The notes under the pieces are model-generated. The model searched no databases. It was not told the origin of the DNA and saw nothing but the letters and a program-made list of their open reading frames with translations. A stretch of DNA of 11,378 nt from CAADGY01 sp900696665 (lineage in GTDB: Bacteria; Acidobacteriota; Terriglobia; Bryobacterales; Bryobacteraceae). The DNA is taken from contig JAPSFM010000144.1 of NCBI GenBank assembly GCA_035063885.1, positions 1-11,378 of the forward strand, written 5' to 3'. Position 1 is the stretch's first letter; each line of letters opens with the position of its first letter. Positions 7,989 through 11,378 of the stretch are shown one piece after another. Made by a program: the position numbers and the translations under genes.

Positions 7989-9035
7989 ATGGCAAGATTC
8001 GGTGAGGACTCGCAAGCGCCAACCAGGCTCGCTACACCCGAGCGGAACGCCTATTTTTTCGGCAAGCTGCTGGGCGTGTCCGATTTCGATCTCGAACAGG
8101 ATTACTTCAATTCCAAACGTTGGCTCATGAACCGGTTGCTCGCCGGATCCGGCGTAGTGTGCGGGCTTGGTGTGGCTCCGGCGGCCGGCGGAACACGGCT
8201 GGTGATCGATCCCGGCGTAGCAATTGACGGATGGGGACGGGAAATCATCGTACCGGAACAGAGCCTCCCCTTCGATCCGCGAGTGTTGAGAGATGCGGAA
8301 GGCAATACGAACGGGCGCATCGAGGGCGGAGGCGCAGTTGTGATTTCGCTCTGCTATCACGAGTGCGGCGCTGAACCCGCTCCGGTGCTCGCGCCGGGAT
8401 GCGATCCGGAAGGAGACTGCGCGCCATCGGTGACGCGGGAGAAGTACCGCGTTGTGGTGGCCGAGGGCGTAGCAGTTCCAAACGGTTTGGATTGCCGCTT
8501 TACATCCCTGTTCACCCCGGCGGAGGATTCCGGCCAGCTTCCCAATCCGCTTCCCGCGCTGGCGGAGCATATCACCTCCGCCTGCACGCAGCCAAGCGGG
8601 GGCGGGTGCATCCTGCTTGCCCAGGTCAGTCTACCTGCCGAAGGCACCATTACTCCGGAGATGATCGATATCCGTGTGCGGCCAGCCGTGCTGAGCCATG
8701 GGATCCTGCTGGAACTGATCTTTTGTCTTGCGCGCCGCGTTCAGGAGCTTGCGGCGGGTCCGGTTCCTACACCAACACCGGCACCATCACCAGCACCGGC
8801 ACCTGTACCCACACCGGCCCCAGCGCCATCGCCAACTCCTACAGCGGTGCCGACCCCAACGCCGACGCCAACGCTTGCCCCAACGCCCAGACCGACCGTG
8901 GAACCTGTGCCCACGCGCACCCCTGTTCCTTCTCCCAGACCCACGCTGAGGCCTATTCCGACCGTTCTGCCCACGCGAACGCCAACGCGTCCGGCGGGGA
9001 CGCGCGTACCTCGTCCCACACGGCGGCCGAGATGA
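7989..9035 (+). CDS. Tail-cluster paralogue 5 of 5 with long Pro/Thr-rich, Arg-containing tail
   Basis: A 348-residue protein. Residues 1-250 are the family module in diverged form: NAYFFGKLLGVSDFDLEQDY at 20-39, then NRLLAGSGVVCGLGV at 48-62, where LHGWG is replaced by LAGSG. PGVAIDGWGREIIV follows at 75-88, then CYHEC at 122-126, further cysteines at 138/144 and 199/207, ILLAQVSLP at 208-216 and ITPEMIDIRVRPAV at 221-234. From residue 258 to the end there is an uninterrupted Pro/Thr-rich tail of 91 residues. It has about 20 Thr and 3 Ser, alternating TP/AP/SP units first and many Arg after about residue 300, with one acidic residue. The start ATG 7989 was chosen because it lies five bases after the preceding stop and just before the conserved part; the frame is open further upstream. 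The stop overlaps the glycosyltransferase ATG, suggesting functional coupling. The enzyme may modify the tail, which is inference. Confidence 0.86.
   Translation: MARFGEDSQAPTRLATPERNAYFFGKLLGVSDFDLEQDYFNSKRWLMNRLLAGSGVVCGLGVAPAAGGTRLVIDPGVAIDGWGREIIVPEQSLPFDPRVLRDAEGNTNGRIEGGGAVVISLCYHECGAEPAPVLAPGCDPEGDCAPSVTREKYRVVVAEGVAVPNGLDCRFTSLFTPAEDSGQLPNPLPALAEHITSACTQPSGGGCILLAQVSLPAEGTITPEMIDIRVRPAVLSHGILLELIFCLARRVQELAAGPVPTPTPAPSPAPAPVPTPAPAPSPTPTAVPTPTPTPTLAPTPRPTVEPVPTRTPVPSPRPTLRPIPTVLPTRTPTRPAGTRVPRPTRRPR
8760..9032 (+). repeat. Pro/Thr-rich low-complexity coding region
   Basis: About 270 bases of imperfect short repeats (ACACCAACACCGGCACC-like units) encode the Pro/Thr/Ala-rich tail of paralogue 5. 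The bias yields long meaningless open frames on the other strand and in other frames. Confidence 0.85.
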
Positions 9036-9952
9036 GCGCTGAAGTCTCGATCATCGTCACGAGCCGGGATGAGGATCCCGCCATTCTGCAAGCCACCTTG
9101 GACGGCCTCCGCGCGACGACGCGCGGAGTTGCCATCGAAATCATCGTCATTGATGACGGCAGCAGCACTCCGGTGGTCTGCGAAGGACCCGGCGTATCTC
9201 TGGTGCGAAACAGCCATCCGATGGGAGTGTGTGGTTCGCGGCGGCTCGGCGCCGAATTGGCCGGTGCCAAAGTGCTGGCCTGGGTGGATGCCCACATGTC
9301 TTTCGGCGAATACTGGCTGGAGCAGATGCTGGTACACACCTCCTCGGGCGCACTGCTCTGTTCGCCTTTCTGGGATTACGATCTTCAGACCTGTCTTTGT
9401 TGGGGTGCGGACTTCGTGTGGAACAGCACGCGGAACTACATGGAGCAAAAAGTTCCGGGTTTCGGATTACAGCACCGCGTCATGCCCGTCCGTGAGCTTG
9501 CGCCCGAGGTCCCCATGGTGATTGGCGCCTGCTATATGATGCGCCGCGACAGCTATGAGCGAATGGGCGGCTTCTCACCTTTGTTCCGCACCTGGGGCAT
9601 CGATGAACAGGATCTCTCCGCGCGCGCCTGGATCTCCGGAGCGGGCGTCCGCTGCGTGACATCTGCAAAAGTGGGGCACCTTTCCCGGACGGCATTCCCC
9701 TATCCGGTCTCCTTCGACCACATCGAATTCAATCAGATTGTGATGTTGAGAACACTTTTCGAGCCGCAGACGGTCCGCAAACTGGAGCACTGCTTCGAAC
9801 CACTTCCGAAGCAAGTACGTTCCTGGCTCAGCAGCACTGGCCTTGCTTCATGGCGCAACATGGTACAGGCCACCCGACGTCTTTCGGACCGGCAGTTTTT
9901 CTCACGCTTCCTGCCCGGGCTGGCAGAGGAGCTGGATCTACGCGCGGCATAA
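9032..9952 (+). CDS. GT-A glycosyltransferase, polypeptide GalNAc-transferase-like (family 2/27 type)
   Basis: A 306-residue cytosolic enzyme with no signal peptide, membrane helix or lectin domain. SIIVTSRDED at 6-15 and IEIIVIDDGSS at 35-45 form the nucleotide-binding half of a GT-A fold. The metal motif is DAH at 86-88 (WVDAHMSFGEYWLEQML), the DxH pattern of polypeptide GalNAc-transferases. VIGACYMMRRDSYERMGGF at 163-181 is followed by WGIDEQDLSARAW at 188-200 and VGHLSR at 214-219. The last two correspond to the WGGEN...FR.W and VGH.FR motifs of that family, and H216 would be the third metal ligand. The retaining transfer of a sugar to a hydroxyl is known for those relatives; donor and acceptor here are unknown. 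The start ATG overlaps the stop of the Pro/Thr-tailed protein. The frame is open to 8399, but that part is a shadow of the upstream gene. Confidence 0.92.
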   Translation: MSAEVSIIVTSRDEDPAILQATLDGLRATTRGVAIEIIVIDDGSSTPVVCEGPGVSLVRNSHPMGVCGSRRLGAELAGAKVLAWVDAHMSFGEYWLEQMLVHTSSGALLCSPFWDYDLQTCLCWGADFVWNSTRNYMEQKVPGFGLQHRVMPVRELAPEVPMVIGACYMMRRDSYERMGGFSPLFRTWGIDEQDLSARAWISGAGVRCVTSAKVGHLSRTAFPYPVSFDHIEFNQIVMLRTLFEPQTVRKLEHCFEPLPKQVRSWLSSTGLASWRNMVQATRRLSDRQFFSRFLPGLAEELDLRAA

Positions 9953-10214
9953 GCCTTCTGCCGTCCAGTCATGGCTGGTGCTGCAACCAGGAGGCAGAAC
10001 GGCACGCTAGAGGAGTAGGCGGCTGGTGAACGATTGGTGAACACCTCTTACCGGGTGACCGCGGCGTACCCAATGGTGTTCTCATGGCGAGAGCGATCAT
10101 CAAGGGGTAGCGCGAGTCGTTGCGCACTGCCGGGTTCAGCGAAGGCAGAAGGCTCGTGTACTTCTCACCCGCGGGAAGCAGGCTAGCCCGCGGTTAGTCG
10201 ACTGTTAGTCGCGG
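9953..10214. other. Intergenic region between converging operons
   Basis: Between the stop of the glycosyltransferase and the stop of the minus-strand membrane-protein gene there are 262 bases. They hold a duplicated 73-bp gene piece (10116-10188) and most of a GTTAGTCG triplet (10193-10221). I see no convincing gene and no strong hairpin with a T run; a weak CTGGT/ACCAG stem is present near 9975-9991. A short near-repeat GGTGAACGATTGGTGAACA lies around 10025-10043. Confidence 0.6.
10116..10188 (-). repeat. 73-bp direct repeat, copy 1: displaced fragment of the membrane-protein gene
   Basis: The 73 bases match 10485-10557 with one difference (C at 10153 against T at 10522). On the minus strand it would read ASLLPAGEKYTSLLPSLNPA and on to RND, one residue different from the gene copy. 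The offset is 369 bases, a multiple of three, so the fragment lies in the frame of the neighbouring gene, after two in-frame stops. It looks like the remnant of a second gene copy or of a partial duplication. Confidence 0.85.
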
Positions 10215-10221
10215 TTAGTCG
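10193..10221. repeat. Three copies of GTTAGTCG around the gene stop
   Basis: GTTAGTCG occurs at 10193-10200, 10204-10211 and 10214-10221, spaced 11 and 10 bases apart. Read on the minus strand, the last copy supplies the GAC-TAA end of the membrane-protein gene, and a second GAC-TAA occurs in the same frame 24 bases further on. It could be small-scale slippage or a repair scar next to the duplication. Confidence 0.75.
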
Positions 10222-10625
10222 CGCCCATCCAGAGCTAGGAAGCCACCGACAGCAAGGCCAAGAAAGGCAAAAATGAGGATGTAGGATATTCTCAGCAACA
10301 GTGAGACACCTTTTGTTGACAAACCGAACGAAAAATCGTTAAGGAACGCTATCATAACAACTGTGCTTCCAAGGAACCCGACAACACCCAGCCAACCGAA
10401 AAGAGCTCCTTTCCGAAGACTACGTGCAGTCTCGTGACCACCAAACCCTGTCAGTGCTGTCGCTACAATACTGATGATAAATACGTCGTTGCGCACTGCC
10501 GGGTTCAGCGAAGGCAGAAGGTTCGTGTACTTCTCACCCGCGGGAAGCAGGCTAGCCAAGAGGGGAAGTGCTTTTCTGGCGTATTCAATCCAACCTGCTT
10601 TTACGCATTCGCACTGGCCTGACAT
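10215..10625 (-). CDS. Small membrane protein of unknown function, three predicted helices
   Basis: A 136-residue protein read from ATG 10625-10623 to TAA 10217-10215. The first 46 residues are soluble and include two cysteines (CEC at 5-7) and LLPAGEKYTNLLPSLNPAV at 26-44. Hydrophobic stretches follow at about 48-62 (VFIISIVATALTGFG), 76-95 (FGWLGVVGFLGSTVVMIAFL) and 108-131 (LLLRISYILIFAFLGLAVGG). They are separated by short charged or polar loops, so three membrane helices are expected. No family is recognised. No clear ribosome site precedes the ATG. The gene begins 39 bases after the minus-strand gene upstream and probably shares its transcript. Its DNA is visibly less GC-rich than the tail operon. 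Part of the gene (residues 24-47) is duplicated beyond its stop. Confidence 0.65.
   Translation of the reverse strand: MSGQCECVKAGWIEYARKALPLLASLLPAGEKYTNLLPSLNPAVRNDVFIISIVATALTGFGGHETARSLRKGALFGWLGVVGFLGSTVVMIAFLNDFSFGLSTKGVSLLLRISYILIFAFLGLAVGGFLALDGRD
10485..10557 (-). repeat. 73-bp direct repeat, copy 2 (inside membrane-protein gene)
   Basis: This is the parental-looking copy of the repeat, lying within the coding region for residues about 24-47 of the 136-residue membrane protein. It matches 10116-10188 at 72 of 73 positions. The two copies enclose 296 bases. Confidence 0.85.
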
Positions 10626-10664
10626 GGAGCTGTTATGTATAGTGGGCGGAGTCTTGTTGCTCCG

Positions 10665-11177
10665 TCATTTCCTAGGAAAATACATCGCGACAAGGCCGCG
10701 GGCCAAGAATTCTTGCTTGCCGTCTGTGATGGAGACGGGTATGTATGCCAGTGTAATTCTGAGCTTGGATATTACATGCTTTTGGACCTTATCGCCTGGT
10801 GTCAGAGAAATCTGAGTGTTGGGTCCGAATTCCACTTGCCGCCAAAAGTCCCCGGCCTCAGGTAAAGCGAATCTCAAGAAAACGGACTCTTCGCCCATGT
10901 TGCTCAGTTCGTAAAAGTAATTGACGCCAGCATCTGGAATTGTCTCAGTTCGCGAGGTAACGCGAACATTCGAAATGGTAAATACACCTGCCCGCCGCTT
11001 CACAGCAAATTGAATTCCTGAGGTTAGTGGCACCCCTCGGTGGGTCCGGGCAAGTTCGTAGACCTGTGCTTTGGCCGTGGACCACCCAGATTCCGGGGAC
11101 CAAACGGAGGTGGCATACATGCCACTGGGGCCGAAGAACAGCGGTCCCTTGGGAGGAGTGGGGGCTACACCTCCCAC
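10665..11177 (-). CDS. Hypothetical beta-rich protein of unknown function
   Basis: A 170-residue frame if started at GTG 11177-11175; it ends at the stop codon whose last base is 10665. The frame stays open upstream to about 11261 and would add a segment with NCCCDAISIVGG, so the true start is uncertain. An internal ATG (residue 20) is another option, and no clear ribosome site decides. The visible part has a Pro-rich beginning (GVAPTPPKGPLFFG), then alternating hydrophobic strands: AGVFTISNVRVTS at 63-75, NYFYELSNMGEESVFLRF at 86-103, WRQVEFG and ISLTPGDKV. This resembles a beta-sandwich ending in an LTPG turn. No signal peptide or membrane helix is seen. It precedes the membrane-protein gene by 39 bases on the same strand, so the pair may form a small operon. 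I do not recognise the family. Confidence 0.55.
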   Translation of the reverse strand: MGGVAPTPPKGPLFFGPSGMYATSVWSPESGWSTAKAQVYELARTHRGVPLTSGIQFAVKRRAGVFTISNVRVTSRTETIPDAGVNYFYELSNMGEESVFLRFALPEAGDFWRQVEFGPNTQISLTPGDKVQKHVISKLRITLAYIPVSITDGKQEFLARGLVAMYFPRK

Positions 11178-11266
11178 TATGGAGATCGCGTCACAGCAGC
11201 AGTTAGGTTTCCCCAGATTGGGTCTCGGTGGAAGGAATCTTCTTGAGTAGCCTGCAATGTGTCACC

Positions 11267-11308
11267 GCCGGTGCAAAAATCCCCATAGTGCCGGTTGAAA
11301 ATTCCCCA
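11267..11308. repeat. Two 19-bp direct repeats, possible insertion-sequence end
   Basis: GCCGGTGCAAAAATCCCCA (11267-11285) and GCCGGTTGAAAATTCCCCA (11290-11308) match at 16 of 19 positions with a 23-base period. Multiple such sites of about 20 bases are typical of the ends of IS21-family elements, where the transposase binds. No transposase is visible before the window ends, so the element type is a guess. The following 70 bases (11309-11378) hold no gene I can support. Confidence 0.45.
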
Positions 11309-11378
11309 GCCCTTGCGAGGTGGTGTATACCCGCATCGACGTCTGACGGAGGAGGTGCGGGCGAGGTGCTATTGGGGA

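Noticed and set aside
8399..9031. Upstream extension of the glycosyltransferase
   Set aside because: The extension is a shifted-frame reading of paralogue 5 and its tail; the enzyme fold begins right after ATG 9032.
8741..9448. Minus-strand frame encoding Gly-Val repeats
   Set aside because: It is the antisense reading of the Pro/Thr-rich coding repeat and of the glycosyltransferase gene.
9953..10020. Rho-independent terminator after the glycosyltransferase
   Set aside because: Only a 5-base CTGGT/ACCAG stem without a T run is visible.
10193..10221. GTTAGTCG copies as a CRISPR array
   Set aside because: The units are 8 bases with 2-3 base gaps, far from the repeat-spacer pattern of CRISPR.
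10116..10557. 73-bp repeats as phage attachment sites
   Set aside because: The copies enclose only 296 bases without an integrase and one copy is coding sequence, so a duplication is the simpler reading.

Overview
The window looks like the 3' part of a phage-tail-like gene cluster (contractile injection system or tailocin type) in a GC-rich bacterium. A soil-type lineage such as Acidobacteriota is a guess from composition and style only. No sheath, tube, spike or AAA+ ATPase gene lies inside the window, so a true prophage cannot be separated from an extracellular contractile injection system on this sequence alone.

Positions 1-9952 (+ strand) form one tightly packed operon with overlaps of 1-4 bases or gaps of 3-21 bases. 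It begins with the last 68 codons of a baseplate J-like protein (1-207). A full-length second J-like putative baseplate assembly protein follows (207-2510), and a P2 gpI-like tail protein lies at 4369-5649. Around the gpI gene sit five proteins of one unnamed family: 2507-3454 and 3451-4365 before it, 5671-7281, 7300-7983 and 7989-9035 after it. They share an N-terminal signature, roughly D..Q...N..H/LHGWG.V.GL.V followed by PG.AI...G.EI. The two upstream members share a C-terminal TP.YFA module. The three downstream members share cysteine clusters and a W.VLA.V.LP ... ID...R module. One downstream member adds an Ig-like domain, a Thr-Pro linker and a further beta-rich domain. Another ends in a 91-residue Pro/Thr-rich, arginine-containing tail. 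The operon closes with a glycosyltransferase (9032-9952) whose ATG overlaps the stop codon of the Pro/Thr-tailed protein. Its motifs match the polypeptide GalNAc-transferase pattern (DxH, WG.(D/E)..., VGH..R).

The working picture is that the J-like and gpI-like proteins build the baseplate wedge, the five-member family decorates or extends it, and the glycosyltransferase may modify the Pro/Thr-rich tail. The first part rests on family knowledge. The last two are inference.

Positions 9953-11378 are different: visibly lower GC, opposite strand and no tail-related genes. They hold two short minus-strand genes (a beta-rich protein of unknown function, 11177-10665, and a three-helix membrane protein, 10625-10215). 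They also hold a 73-bp direct repeat that is a displaced piece of the membrane-protein gene, a triple GTTAGTCG repeat, and a pair of 19-bp repeats near the right edge that may be the end of an insertion sequence. This part looks like acquired or rearranged DNA abutting the end of the tail cluster.
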